64,000 bases of DNA from Verpa conica. Taxonomy: Eukaryota > Ascomycota > Pezizomycetes > Pezizales > Morchellaceae. The notes beneath the pieces are model-generated. The model was given only the letters and a program-made list of their open reading frames with translations. It was not told where the DNA came from and did not search any database. Shown piece by piece: positions 33,832-45,762 of this stretch (its first letter is position 1; every line of letters begins with the position of its first letter). The stretch covers positions 310,001-374,000 of the forward strand of contig JAUFSD010000018.1 of NCBI GenBank assembly GCA_033030425.1, given 5' to 3'. Both the position numbers and the translations under genes were made by a program.

Positions 33832-35103
33832 ATGGCAGTATCAGTGGACAGCTTTTTAAAGGCCGTTGATATACAGGCCCCCAGTATCGACAGGCCGTTT
33901 GGTATTCACCTATGGCCCCTATTTGACCAGCTATACACGGCGGTCACTGGCACCTCCGCAAATGACTTCGTCTTCCAGCCCGGTGTAGACCCTATCTCAA
34001 CTTTCAAGGATAGCATATGCGTAGTTGCTACCTACTATGCAGTCCTCGCTGGCGGATCACTCATCATGAGGGCTTTGCCGGCTTTCAAGCTGCGGTTTTT
34101 GTTCCAGGTCCACAATCTGGCATTAACTTTAATCTCCGGAGGACTATTGCTATTGTTCATTGAACAGGTTATCCCTACACTTTACAATAACGGCTTATTT
34201 TACACCATTTGTAACGTCGGAGGCGGTTGGACACAGCCATTGGTTCTATTGTACTACGTATGTTCCACGCGTCCAGTCCGGTGTAGGATTTGAAAATTGT
34301 GGCTGTGCTAACAGACGCGTTTGTTTCGTAGTTGAATTACCTTACCAAATATGTTGAGCTCCTGGATACCGTTTTCCTTGTTGTCAAGAAGAAGCCTCTT
34401 AGTATGATCCCCTCATTTGATTGGTCAGTTTTTCAGTTTCTAATCGAGTACAGCCTTTTTGCACTGCTATCATCACGGAGCCACAGCCCTTCTTTGCTTT
34501 ACCCAGCTCGTCGGTAGTACATCGGTGGTGAGTAAATTAAGCAATTAAAGTTGAACCCTGCAGATCTCAGAGCTAACAGTCACGTGCAGTCTTGGGTTCC
34601 TATTTCACTTAACTTGATGGTCCATGTTCTCATGTACTGGTACTACTTCCAGTCTTCCCGTGGTGTCCGTGTTTGGTGGAAGCAGTGGATTACCCGTCTC
34701 CAGATTACTCAGTTCGTCATTGATATCGGTATGTCTCACTTATCTCTACATAAATTCTACACCCGACAAAGCTAACCTCTCTTATGTAGGTTTTATTTAC
34801 TTTGCTTCATACACTTATTTCACTTCCACCTACTGGCCACATCTGCCCAACGCCGGGAACTGCGCTGGTGAGGAATACGCTGCGTACTCTGGCATGGGAA
34901 TCATTACATCTTACCTCCTTCTCTTCATTTCTTTCTACTTCGCCACCTACAAAAAGCCCTCTGCCAAGACTGTCCAGAACGGCACTGCCACCGTCAATGG
35001 CAATGGTGTCAGCAATGGCAATGGTGTTAGCAACGGAAAGGCTGTCAACGGCAGCGCAAAGAAGACCAACGGCAACGGAACCGTCAGGTCTCGCAAGGCT
35101 TAA
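33832..35103 (+). CDS. ELO-family very-long-chain fatty acid elongase
   Basis: Inferred exons 33832-34257, 34332-34401, 34454-34527, 34590-34728 and 34790-35103 give 340 residues. It is a multi-pass ER membrane condensing enzyme (3-ketoacyl-CoA synthase) that extends fatty acyl-CoA with malonyl-CoA. The catalytic histidine box HCYHH (H169 to H173) follows [20 protein letters not shown]; further family signatures are [13 protein letters not shown] and [12 protein letters not shown]. About six or seven hydrophobic segments are visible. The tail is hydrophilic, with NGNGVS repeats and a basic end. It resembles yeast ELO2/ELO3 most, but which of the two is not resolved. Intron 3 uses a GTGAGT donor and a GCTAAC branch site. 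Confidence 0.93.
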
Positions 35104-35957
35104 GCAAGACAAATTATTTGATTGTTGAGGGAAAGGATTTATGTGTCTGTATTTGTGGGAGTTGGGTTGCGAAATATGTAATATTGTTGAATGGATTTTG
35201 GTGATGGGGTTGTGGAGCCTGGGGTTGGCCGGAAAAACTAATGGGTGGTTCATGTCTTGATCTGATTATGAATTCGTGAGGGATGGATGGGGTTACATCT
35301 CATCATTTAGAGGGGTCTTACAATTTCGCTCGGTCAAACGTAGGGTTTTTGTGGTTTATTTTTGCCTCTTCTTTTCACCCCCCTTTTTTTCTATTTCATG
35401 TAGGTATATTATCACCTTTCTGTTTTTGATCTTTTTCACTTCTTTTCACTTTTTCTCAGGAAGGACTCTTTTGTGCGGTGATTTGATACAAATTTGTCCT
35501 TTTTTTTTCTGTTTGACCGAGAAATAATTAGTATAGAATAGCGAGGAGCATCTTGCACCTCTGCATAAGGGGATTGGACACCCCCGAAAAATATATGATA
35601 CTGCTTAATCAAAAAAAAAGACTTATTCCTTTCGTCCGAACATTGATCTCTTTCCTAGTTACATGAACCGCAGAATATCGATCACGCGCATGCCAGTTAC
35701 TCACGAGCTGTCACTCACTATAGTTCGTGTACCCATATAAATTCTTAATTACTAGGCAGGCAAGAGTTTAGAAGAGAGCATGAATTAGGTACAATGCGTA
35801 AATGCGCGCACGGGTATTAAAACTAGTTTTGAGAACTGTAAAGGACTAGGAAAGGAAAATAAAACACTTCCACTCTTTGCGCAGAAATAAATAAAAAACA
35901 GCAGAACCACCACCCAAAATTATAACATAGGAAAATGCATATTAAGAAAAGGGGAAT
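35104..35957. other. Intergenic region between elongase and Myb/SANT-like gene
   Basis: About 850 bp, T-rich near 35330-35520 and AT-rich later. The genes on both sides end here (convergent), so most is probably 3' untranslated sequence. No other feature seen. Confidence 0.4.
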
Positions 35958-37249
35958 TCAAAGATCCCCACAACCCCTCCTATAGACCTGTATCTCCTTC
36001 TCCAACCACGCATCCCTCATCACCCCCCTCTTCATAGCCACAAACATCTTTGCCTTTAGCTCTGATTCAAAGATGGAAAGACAGGCGACGAGGTCCTTTA
36101 CAGACATTTTTTTATCATAATCGTTCTGGAGTGTTGTGATGGCAGACTGAATATTGTCTACCGTACCCGTGTACGGTGGTACCGGGGAGGGTGATGGTGC
36201 AGCGGTGTACGGGGTGCTCGGGGCCTGGTGTGATGATGTTAACCCGAGTGTTTGGGTTATCGTAGTCAAAGCATTTGCGATAGCCAAGTTGTGAACTTCG
36301 CCTGAGTATGCTCTCTTCATACGTTTTTGTGGGTGGTCGGTTGCTACTGTTACTCCACCACCACCTCCTCCTCCTACTGTTCCGACTGCTGCTTCTCCGG
36401 CTCCTCCGGGTCCGAGTGGTTTTGTGGTTCGTAGAGTGGAGTCTTCATCGCCTTCGGAGCCGGAAGTGGGTTGTTCTTCGGCTTCACCGAAACCTCCGGA
36501 GTCGTCGTTGCTCTCTTCATCCGAGTCGTCGTGGCAGCGCTTTGTGGGGGGTGAGCCGGGGGTTAGGGTTAGTGTGATTGTGGTGGGGGAGAGAGGGGTT
36601 GTGGAGACGAGTTGGCTGAGAAGGGAGTAGTTTGAGAGAGAACGGCCGCGGTATTTTTTAGCTATAGGATTTGTCTAGATTGAGGATGAGGGGGGTTAGT
36701 ATGAGGGGTGGTAGTGGGGGGGGGCAGAGGGGGGGATTACTTGCCTCGACGTATCGGTCCCAGACTTCGTTAGATGCTGTGGGGGTACCCGTGGCATCGT
36801 CCCAGGTAAATTCACCGGATTCTTTAATTGCGCTAAAGACGGCAAATTCTTTCTTGAGCTGTATCTCTAGTCAATCCTGTTCAATTGCGGTTTTCCCCAC
36901 TTGTGTAGAATCTCTCTCTCTCTCATTCTCTCCTCCCCCCACTTTGGATCTAGGGGAAGAAGAAGAAAAAGTAAAGAAGAGAAGGGGGGAAAAAATAAAC
37001 CCAGGGAAGCTCACTCACAGCATTTGCTTTATTCTTGATCTGCATAAGCTCCAACGGCTGTTTCGAATGCTTATTAAAAGCTGCATGCGCGTTCTGCCAG
37101 CCCTCCTTCGTCATCCCATGGCCGTTCTCAGCCTTTCGACCGTTGTGGATTTCCACCAGGAGGGCTTTGATCAGGAGCTTTTCCATCTCCAGTGTCCATG
37201 TTGCGCGGTCGGGCTTCGAGGCGTCTTTTTCCTTTCCTTTGCGGGTCAT
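35958..37249 (-). CDS. Myb/SANT-like DNA-binding domain protein
   Basis: Inferred exons on the minus strand: 37249-37019, 36858-36741 and 36661-35958, giving 350 residues. The N-terminal 110 residues fit the Myb/SANT-like domain found in plant and fungal proteins and some transposons: WTLEMEKLLIKALLVEI, MTKEGWQNAHAAFN, LKKEFAVFSAIKES and the WDRYVEA...YRGRSLSNY segment. A Ser/Thr/Gly-rich acidic linker and a C-terminal helical segment (VKDLVACLSIFESELKAKMF) follow. Related domains are associated with hAT or Harbinger-like transposons, so this may be a domesticated gene, but no transposase is nearby. Intron 1 (36859-37018) is 160 nt with CT-rich content. Exon 2 to 3 joining uses donor GCAA/GTAATC. 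Confidence 0.8.
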
Positions 37250-38444
37250 CGCGCCCTACTCGCTTGTTGAAGAGGGGACGTGTTGAGGGGATGGGAGGGG
37301 TGGAATAGTGTCTCTCACGGACTTTGCTAGGGGGTGGTGACGCGACTTGCTCACGCGCTAGGTGGTGAAGTACCGTGGGGAAGGGGGTGAGCTGTTGAGG
37401 GTGACGCTGGGGGTGGGAGAGTGTGTGGGTTTGAAGTGCGAAAGGGAAGGGAAAAAAAAAAAAAAAAAAAAAGAGACCATTGTTTCGTCTTAGGCGGGCT
37501 CACCGACGATCATAGTATAACAATGTTTCATGTTGAATCGAGACCCTACCGCACGGGCTGGCGGGACGGTGGTTGATTGAAATCAGAAAAACCAGATTCT
37601 TTCTCTTTCTCTCTCTGCTCTTGACCTGGAGGGAATGGAATGGAATTGGAGGGGGAGGTGTCGTCGGGATATATTAAATGGTGCATGAGGTGGTGGGGGG
37701 GAGTCGAGTTAAATACTGCTGTACACTACATGTATGTACCAGTTTGAGCGCCTCACATGCGCTGTGGATGTAGAGTCCATGTACCTGTACCTTTTGGTGA
37801 GCATGTACAGGCCTCTAAATATAACAGTACTCTGGCTGTGAGTGAGAGGCCGTGACAATTATAGTGTGAGTGTGTGGTGTGTGTTTCCACGTCTGGATTC
37901 ACCCTCTGTGTCTGTGTTTGTCCATGTCTATATCTCTATCTACTCTGCCCTCATGCATATCCCCAGTGTACCATCTATGCTCAACCTCCCCCAGAGACAT
38001 CAAATGTGTCCGGGTAACGTATCCAACTGTCCAGCGCATGTCTGCTCTATCGGCTGATCCACAAAAACGGCTTTCTTCTAATGCGGCTCGAGTGACAGGT
38101 TGCAGCTTGCGACTTGTCGAGCTCTTTCCTATCTTTCTTTCCTATCTTTCCTTTCTTCCCTCCCTTCCTTCTCCTGAATCAAACCCCGGTGGTGACGTTC
38201 CCGAGACTATACAGGGAGCTTACGACGACACCAGGGAGGTCTACGGAGATCTACAAAACCACCACACAACGGGTCAACTGCAGCCACATCATCATCTCCC
38301 ATCACTGCTATTGTATCATTATCACCATCATCAACTCCTTCCCTTCCCTCTCCATCAATCCAATTGGGGATTGAAGCTTCTCTCTATCTATCCCCCCTTC
38401 ACCTCTCCCCCGCTCCCTCACTCATCATCCATCAGCATCCAACA
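37250..38444. other. Divergent Myb/SANT-like and mannosyltransferase upstream region
   Basis: About 1.2 kb. It contains a poly-A run (near 37450-37471), a cluster of GTACAT/TGTACA sites including TACATGTA at 37727-37734 with TGTACC/TGTACAGG nearby (to 37812), and C/T-rich sequence from about 38120 to the start codon at 38445. Confidence 0.45.
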
Positions 38445-39797
38445 ATGGTTCTTACCCAATCCAAAGCTCGGGTTGTGTTCTCCCTTGCTGTTCTATCAAC
38501 ATTGCTGATAGTATTATACAACTATTCTACCTCTATCCCCGGCGCATCCCACCTCCTCCCTTCAGGCGATAAATTCGTTCGACCGAGCACTGGCGGCTCA
38601 TTGAAAGGAATAGACCCACTACTCAATCCCGAAAAGGGGCCTGGTGGAAAACTATGGGGTCCCGGCGAAACAAACCGAACGTCCGCAACGCTTCTGTCGC
38701 TGGTTCGGAATAATGAATTAGAGGGGATGTTGAGTGCAATGAGGGATCTAGAGAGGACTTTTAATCATAAATTTAATTACCCCTGGACATTTTTTAATGA
38801 CGAGCCATTTTCGGCAGAATTCAAAGAGAAGACAAGTAAAGAGACGAAGGCGGAGGTGCGATATGGTGGGAACACCCAAGTCAGTATTTGTTGGAGACAA
38901 TTGGGCTAATTAGAATTTTTACATAGAGATTATTCCAAAGGAGCATTGGGAGATTCCGTCATGGATTAGCAGAGACCTGATGAAGGAGTCTGCCGAAATA
39001 CTTACCGAGAAGAAGGTTCAATACTCAAAGCTGGAGAGTTACCACCAAATGTGCCGCTGGAACTCTGGTAAGTTCTACGAACACCCCGCACTTGCCGATG
39101 TCCGGTGGTACTGGCGTGTTGAGCCCAAAGTCCAGTAAGAATCCATTCCAGCCAACCAATCAGCACCCAATGCTAATCCCGGTAGTTTCTTCTGTGACGT
39201 TGACTATGACGTCTTCCGCTACATGGAGGACAATGATAAAACCTATGGCTTCGTAATCAATATCTATGACTCTCCCGAATCTATCGAAACCCTCTGGCCT
39301 CAAACTCTTGAATTCATCGCTGAGCATCCCGATTACATCCACCCGAAAAATGCCCTCAAGTGGCTTACGGACTCTCGGAACCGTCCTGGCCACAATGAGA
39401 AAGCGCATGGATACTCGACATGCCACTTTTGGAGCAATTTCGAAATCGCCGATATGAACTTCTGGAGAAGCAAGAAATATAAGGATTACTTCGACCATTT
39501 GGATCGTGCAGGGGGTTTCTTTTATGAGAGATGGGGAGATGCGCCCGTACATAGTATTGCGTTGGGATTATTTGAGGATAAAGAGAAGATCCATTGGTTT
39601 GTGACCAGCTGCCCTTCCATAAAGGTTAAGCTAACGAGAGTAGGTTCCGTGATATTGGCTACCAGCATATTCCATACTTCAATTGCCCGTCATCACCAAA
39701 GTGCCGCGGTTGTGTAGCTGGGCGATTCACAGATGGTACAGGACTTGATCAAGAAGATTGCAGAGCGAATTGGTTCGAGTATTCGCATATGGGCTAG
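38445..39797 (+). CDS. Alpha-1,2-mannosyltransferase, KRE2/MNT1 (GT15) family
   Basis: Golgi type II membrane enzyme that adds alpha-1,2-mannose from GDP-mannose to O- and N-linked glycans of cell-wall proteins. Inferred exons 38445-38865, 38927-39134, 39186-39596 and 39644-39797 give 397 residues. A signal anchor (about residues 8-26) follows a short basic N-terminus; a stem rich in Gly/Pro precedes the catalytic domain. Family motifs visible are NNELEGMLSAMRDLERTFNHKFNYPW, YHQMCRWNSGKFYEHPAL, the metal-binding FFCDVDYD, STCHFWSNFEIADMNFWRS containing the catalytic Glu, and FNCPSSPKCRGC near the end. The last exon junction uses a weak donor (GTTTGT), fixed by the required WFRDIGYQ continuity. 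Confidence 0.93.
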
Positions 39798-40509
39798 TGG
39801 GTTGCTTGCTGTGGGCTGGGAAGGGGTGGTTGGCGTTATTATCATCGTTATTATTATCGTTTCCTACCGAAAATGAGTTGTGAGCTAAGAGGACTGAGGT
39901 GGGCATGCCATGAAATAGTATGACATAGTAGGGTTAAGGATTGGCCATAGTGGGAATGTAGATTAGACGAGGACTGGTATATGGTTCTTTCAAGTTATAA
40001 TACTCGGGTTTGAATGGACGACTATTTATGATTATTCTAGTTTACTTACCTAAAGAGGTATAAATTTGATTATCTCACCCCCTGCTCCTTTAGTTATCAG
40101 GGTGATGTGTCTTAGACGTCGTTTGGCAGCGGCCCGCGGCTCACAGCTCATCACTCGAACCCATCAACCTTGATACTGCTGCTTGATTGCTTCCTTTTTG
40201 GGCAGGAGCACCCTCTATATGTAGCTATCTACCTTTTCCTATTGCATATTTGCTAGCAGTACATGATGCCTTCATTCTCTAGGTTCTGCTAGCGTAGGCC
40301 TCTATGGCGATCACTTGCTAACTATGGAGATCTATTACTAGCTAGCGCGTTGCCCTTCTTCAGGAAACCCCATCCAACAAATTATACTCAAGGACCGATA
40401 GTAAAAAAGGATTTCTTAAAATCTTTGTAGTAGTAGTAAGAATAGATAAACACTTAATTACTAGTGCTATCCATGAGGGAATTCGTTCTGGAAAATGGGT
40501 TTTCTTTTA
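39798..40509. other. Intergenic region before the R7 array
   Basis: About 700 bp, with no gene recognised. It carries one ATCACTCG motif near 40151. Confidence 0.4.
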
Positions 40510-41600
40510 TTATGCTAACCTAATCTAATATACCTCCCCCCTTATCCCACACCCTTATACTCTAGGAAAGAAGAGAAAGAAAAAAAGAAAATAGAGATTA
40601 GAAGTAAAACTTACGTATTCAATAACCCAAATCCCCCCCCCAAATCGCTACACCTTTTTTCCTTGACAGTACTGTTAGGAGAAAAGTATCCTGAATTTTC
40701 TCTAAATTCTTCCCCCCCTTCTTGTTAGCTTTTGATAAGGAGAGAGAGGGGGGGGAGGAAAGACAGACTTTTATTGGTGTTTTTTTATATTTATTTAGGT
40801 TTTATTTGTTGTACTGTTAGAGCAGCGGCCACATCTTGACTTTTTTTTTCAAACACAAAGATGGGCGAGGAGATGAAAAGTCTATTTTACGGGGGGGAGG
40901 GAGGAGGGAGGGGAGAGTGGTGAAGTTGGTGAAGTCGTTTTTATTTGTATGCTGTAGGAGGGAGCCATACAGCAGCCAGCATCCTCTTTTTTCCCCCGAG
41001 GTAGGATGGGCTGGGGTGATGATGAGTTTTTGAGATGCATAAGGGGATCTCTGTTTTTGAAGGTTTTTTTTTAGGGCCGATGGGGGAGATCGGTTTTAGT
41101 GTAGTTTTTTTTTTGTGTGTGGAGAGGTGGGTAGTGAAACTTTATCTCCGTTTTGTCGATTGACCCCCTCGGTGGATGTCTTTGAGGGGGGGGTGGGGGG
41201 GTCGGCGGCACATTGCGTTCAGACCAGCCGTTTTAGTGTTTTTTTTTTTTCTATGGTGAGATTGACGGGTGTCGATGGGGATCTCGGTTTGGGTATCATT
41301 TGGGTATTTTTTTTTTTTTTTTTAGCGAAATCGACGGGTCCCGGGAGGATCTCTGGGTTTCTCTCTCGTGGAGGGGTGAGGTCAAAAGCTATAGTAAGGA
41401 GAATCCCGTTAGTTGTGATCATGAGCTATAAAACGAAACGGAAACAAAAAACAAAAAACAAAAGAAGTGACTCAAAGTAATAGACATAGGGAAAAACGAG
41501 AGCTTAGATGGGATGAGTAGATAGGTTGAGCCGGGGGCGGTGGTGCAGGGTTATATAGTTTTCTCCGTGGGAATTTGTTAGTTTTAGGCAGCCAGCCATT
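40510..41600 (-). repeat. R7 repeat family, copy B
   Basis: Minus-strand order from 41600: GGCTGGCTGCCTAAAAC block (41600-41584), TATATAA (41558-41551), C/T leader, a degraded ATG site GATCACAACTAAC (about 41420-41407), CTATAGC-TTTTGACC (about 41395-41380), poly-A tracts (about 41330-41310, 41250-41229), AGCGATTTGG (about 40650-40640), splice-donor-like GTAAGT (40614-40609), TTTCCTAG acceptor-like site about 50 nt on, then TTAGATTAGG (40532-40515). The centre is expanded by G- and T-rich sequence. Confidence 0.65.
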
Positions 41601-42989
41601 GTGCATACATGAGTCAAGCCATGCACTACACTACATGGGGGGGGGGGGGGTGGAGGAGTGACACACATCATTACCTCACCTATGTTTTGTCAACGCCAAA
41701 AATGTACATTTATGGGGTCAATCTATAGTCTGAGGATAAGAATCTAGGGACAGTCAAGGTACGGTGCCAAATTAATCTCGTAATAGACCTGTTGAGAGGT
41801 GTAATTCATAACTCATCACTCGGACTTCACTTTGAATTATCTTTATATCCCTTTTTTCTGAAGATAGACCTTGTTAAAGTGAAGGTTTGAGCTCGAGAGG
41901 ACGTGCAGTTCTAGGAAAGGGCCAGAGGCCAGGGGGGTACGTATGAAGGTGTCTTGGAAGTTCAAACTCACCTAACAACCTCAAATAAGGCTATTACTCC
42001 CACTTTTATAGAGGTTCAGGAAGCTTCCATTACCAAAAATAGCATATTATCGAGTCATAATATCAAAATACGTGCTTCCGTCACTTAGCCCCCCCACTGC
42101 TTCCTGGTTCCTTCCCAGGGAGGTGAGTAAATAGCTATGTCTCAGTTCAAATTTTTAGAGGCGTATGATGTCAAATGGTTGATTGATAATACATTGAGTC
42201 TTCCGGCTATGGTATTACGTCTTACAAGAGACCAGCAAAACGTCAAAGCGTGATGTTTTACTATTAATATAATTCCTAACCACATGGTACCTACGGGCCT
42301 AAAGCTTATTTCCAAACACACGGCAGTACCCGTTGTCTCTCCACAGCGCAGATGGGCAGTACTGCACGTGATATCCTGTGTCGGCATATAGTACAAGCAC
42401 AGTTGATCACTCTCCGGCAGTCCCTTACAGGAACAATGGGTATACCCGATCTGGTAACTGGGAGCACGGTCCAGGTGACATCCCGCGGAAGTCACGCAGA
42501 ATATCGTCAGAGTGTTCTATAGTACGGCATCCCCCGGTAGACTATTTATACGATTGGACCACATGTGTAGCTTCAGAGGCGTGCACAGTACATATGTCTC
42601 GGGTCCGTATATATCACATGATTGATGTGCTATAAGCCTCCACTTTAGACTTCTATCTCCTAATGGGAGAGCTCTTCTCGGATGCCCTTTTCCGGACTTT
42701 AAGACCTTTATGTTTAGATAGGGATCTGTGCCTCAGCTTCTTTGTTGGAACCTTGCGTGAAAAATATATGGTACTCTTTGGGTGATCATCTACTTGGGGG
42801 AATGGGCTACTTTATACTCTGGCTGGGTATGGAAATATAGTTATATACATGCAGTCAATAATGCGTTTTGAGAAGAGTAAATCCCAGCCTCAAAGAATTA
42901 CTAGCTATATTTAGAATCACATTTATCGAGTAAATTACAGTACATCATAACTCAAGGAACAGGTAGGTGGTAGAAGGCCATTCATTGAT
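41601..42989. other. Spacer between R7 copies B and C
   Basis: About 1.4 kb. A G run sits near 41637-41651. Frames at 42142-42495 (minus) and 42378-42635 (plus) overlap and show no family motif; I do not call them. An ATCACTCG site occurs near 41811. Confidence 0.4.
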
Positions 42990-43905
42990 CTAATCTAGTA
43001 TAATCTATCTAAATATTGCTCAAGCCCACTCCCCACTCCTCACCACCCGCAATCAAGCTCAAGGAAAGAATACATGTTGAAAGAACTTACATATGATGGG
43101 ACATATCCCCACAATCGCTATTCAACCGCCTCAGCTTTGCCGGGAGCGGTCAAACATCCAGATTTTTGATATTTCTAAGAGTTTTGTTGTTAGAGAGGGA
43201 CGATTAAAATAGGTGTAAAAGAGGGGTATACTTTTTTTTTTTTTTTTTTTTTTTTGGTGCCGCAGAGAGCAGCGGGTGCCTTTACCCTGGGGAGGGAAAA
43301 GGCGGGGTTGAGCCAACCAATGAAGGAAGGTCTCGGAGTGAGTTGAGAATTGAGATCAGAAGTGGAACTAATCTCGGGTTGATGTGGGCCTGAGCATCAG
43401 CAATGAAGCCAATCTCAGAGTTTAGAATGAAGGTGAAATCAGCATTGGAGCCAATCTCGGAGTTTGAAGTTTAAAATCAGCAATGAAGCCAATCTCGGAG
43501 TTTAGAATGAAGGTGAAATCAGCATTGAAGCCAATCTCGAAGTTTGAAGTTTAAAATCAGCAGTAAAGCCAATCTCAGTTTTAAGTTGGTAAAATCGTCT
43601 GTCGACTTCACAGTCGTCTGAAAGATCTCGTTGTTGTTTGTGTTGTGTTGTGTTGTGTTTCCCCTCAGAAGAAGGTGCGGAACTATAGATGGTTATTAGC
43701 CATGATCAAAAGCTAAGAGGAAGAAAAAAAAGAGCTAAAAAGAGGCGAGCCATATGAGTAGAACAAAGGAAACCAAGTGGGATGAGCAGATGTGTAGAAG
43801 AGAGGAAGAGAGAACAGGAGAAGTAGCGGGGTGGTGGCATTATATACTTGTGTTGTAAGTAGCCTTGGCGAGGATGATACATGCATGCAGAGTTTAGGCA
43901 TCCAA
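42990..43905 (-). repeat. R7 repeat family, copy C
   Basis: Minus-strand order from 43905: GATGCCTAAAC ... GCCAAGG (43903-43863), TATATAA-like box (43848-43841), leader with CATCTGCTCATCCC, ATGGCTAAT at 43703, CTATAGTTCCG, a tandem-repeat block (43577-43396), a 26 nt poly-A tract (43254-43229), AATCTGGATG (about 43165-43155), AGCGATTGTGG (43119-43110), donor GTAAGT (43090-43085), TTAGATCAAT-like tail near 42995. Confidence 0.7.
43396..43577. repeat. Minisatellite in R7 copy C, ~40 bp monomers in an ~80 bp dimer pattern
   Basis: Monomers alternate between ATCAGCAATGAAGCCAATCT-type and ATCAGCATTGAAGCCAATCT-type units, each followed by CGGAGTTTAGAATG or CGAAGTTTGAAGTT. About four and a half monomers are present with few differences. 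Confidence 0.85.
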
Positions 43906-44889
43906 TATTTTGTGCGTATACATGTAACTCGTGTAATTTGTACATTTAGCCATGAAGAATTGTTTCTGATTATGTATTATGAATCGATTAGTTATCTGTA
44001 TCATTCTTGGTGAAAGGTGCGTGCAGATACCAAAATGCGACCTCATGCTTACCACTGTGACTGGTGATCCAAATACGTAGATCAATATAAAATAACCAAT
44101 GATCACTAGAGTTTAATCCCATAGGTGGAATTACTGCTGCATGAGAATTGGATATACACATGTCGATCCTCTGGCTCTTTCGATGTTGGCTTATCAACCT
44201 ACGTACCCAGAGTAACTCCAGCGCCAGTTCAACAATGAATATGTCGGGTACTTGTCGGATATGACCGTTATGCGGAAAACAAAATCCTATTATTACCCCA
44301 ACCTAGAATGGCTATCTAACAAATTTACACTCACCAGCCTGCGTATTTGGAGGATATATTCACAATAAACTAACAGAGAGAGATAGAAAAGAAGTTGAGA
44401 CAAACTCAAGGCGGCACCTATGTTATTGGGCTGTAGGTATACCATCATCTACTCTTGAACTTTCGGCGCGGCGCTTATTCCATAGCCGGCTGAAGAAAGC
44501 TAATAACTTAGTAGCGATCATACTGTCTTGGCATCGTACTTCTCTTGGCAAATAGCACCTCAATACATGTATGTAACTCGGCTATGCAAACAAACACTGG
44601 ATAGAAGTCTTCTGTGGTTATCAATTGCGCCTAATGGGTGTTATTTAACCACAATATCTCACCTAGTACTCGTCGATTAGGAATAGGGTAGAATCTGATC
44701 TTTGGCTTAAACATAGAGCTAATTACACCCCGCACCTCTCCGGCTAGAGGGGTGAATGCCTACTTTATCTATAGCCGGTCTAATCCCGATCGTAATTCTA
44801 TCAATTGAAGTAGCTAGTCCTTTTTATCTAGCAGATTTCGCGCCGGTTAAATTATAGTTCAAGGCGCGCGTATGTAGGTTATGTTTAAA
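43906..44889. other. Spacer between R7 copies C and D
   Basis: About 1 kb with no gene recognised. TACATGTA occurs at 43919-43926 and 44564-44571. Confidence 0.4.
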
Positions 44890-45762
44890 TTTAATTAATC
44901 TAATCTAATCTTGTATAAACACTGCTCAAGCCATTCCACCTCTGTAGTGTAAAATAAATAAATAAAAAACCGGAAATATGAAAACTAGACCTACGTTAAG
45001 AACCTATATCCCCTATTCGCTACTCGACCAAACATGTGAAGTAATATCCCTACTAACACATGAAGGACAAGTATCCAGATTTTTTGAATTTTTTTTCTAC
45101 GGATCGCGTCAGAAAATGAAAGAAATTGAGAGATTTGGGGGGGGGTTAACTTTTTTATTTTTATTTTTATTTTTATTTAATACTGCTAGAAACGGCGGGT
45201 ATCTTTCCACACCAGGGGTGTGAAAGATGGACGGTGGACGGTGAGGACGATCTCGGCATCGACTGGTGAAATCAAAGGTTGCCCTAAGATCTCGCTGCGG
45301 ATTAAGATTAAAGGTTGCCCTTAAAATCTCACTATGGACTGAAATCAAGGATTGCCCAAGATCTCGTTCTGGATAGATATCTGAGATTGCTCTCAAAATC
45401 TCGGCGCGGTAAGACCCAAGGTTGCCCTAAGGACTGGATATAGAAAATCCAAGATTGCTCTAGGATTCTGGTCATTGTGATAGAATCTAAGGTTGCCCTA
45501 AAAACTACGTTCGGCGTGGTGGGTCAAAGCTATAACCGGGGGTTTGTCAGCTGTTGTAATGGTGAAGGAGACGGAAGCGGAAAAGAGAGCGGAAAAGAAA
45601 GCAATCTGGAATTGCAAACATGAACAGATAGGAAAGAAGGGACTGGAGTGAGCATGTAGAGTAGAGAGAAGAAGGAGGGGTGAATGGGCAATGGGCGGTC
45701 TTATATACTTACTCTGCTGGTGGTCTTGGCGTGAATAATATTACACTGCGTTTAGGCAACCA
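44890..45762 (-). repeat. R7 repeat family, copy D
   Basis: Minus-strand order from 45762: GGTTGCCTAAACGC ... GCCAAGACC (45761-45722), TATATAAGACC (45708-45698), C/T leader, degraded start site ACAGCTGAC (about 45553-45546), GGTTATAGCTTTGACC, a decayed minisatellite (about 45520-45250), poly-A tract (45180-45149), AAATCTGGATAC (about 45083-45070), a degraded AGCGAATAGG block near 45025, GTAGGT donor-like site (44992-44987), ACACTACAG acceptor-like site about 50 nt on, then GATTAGATTAGATTAATT (44911-44894). Confidence 0.7.
45250..45520. repeat. Decayed ~40 bp minisatellite in R7 copy D
   Basis: About six or seven units built on AAATCAAAGGTTGCCC followed by TAAGATCTCG and a variable CTGCGGATT-like end. 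It occupies the same position within the element as the minisatellite of copy C and shares the AATCTCG core. Confidence 0.65.

Noticed and set aside
36739..36746. GC-AG intron in the Myb/SANT-like gene (GAG/GCAAGT)
   Set aside because: A GT donor four bases later (GCAA/GTAATC) keeps frame and gives the family-like EATKKYRGR join, so a non-canonical donor is not needed.
42142..42635. Overlapping frames on opposite strands in the B/C spacer
   Set aside because: No recognisable motif or codon signal, and the region is repeat-derived.
45109..45396. 95-codon minus-strand frame with repeated LRATF-like peptides
   Set aside because: The peptide repeats are the translated minisatellite of R7 copy D; other copies do not keep the frame.
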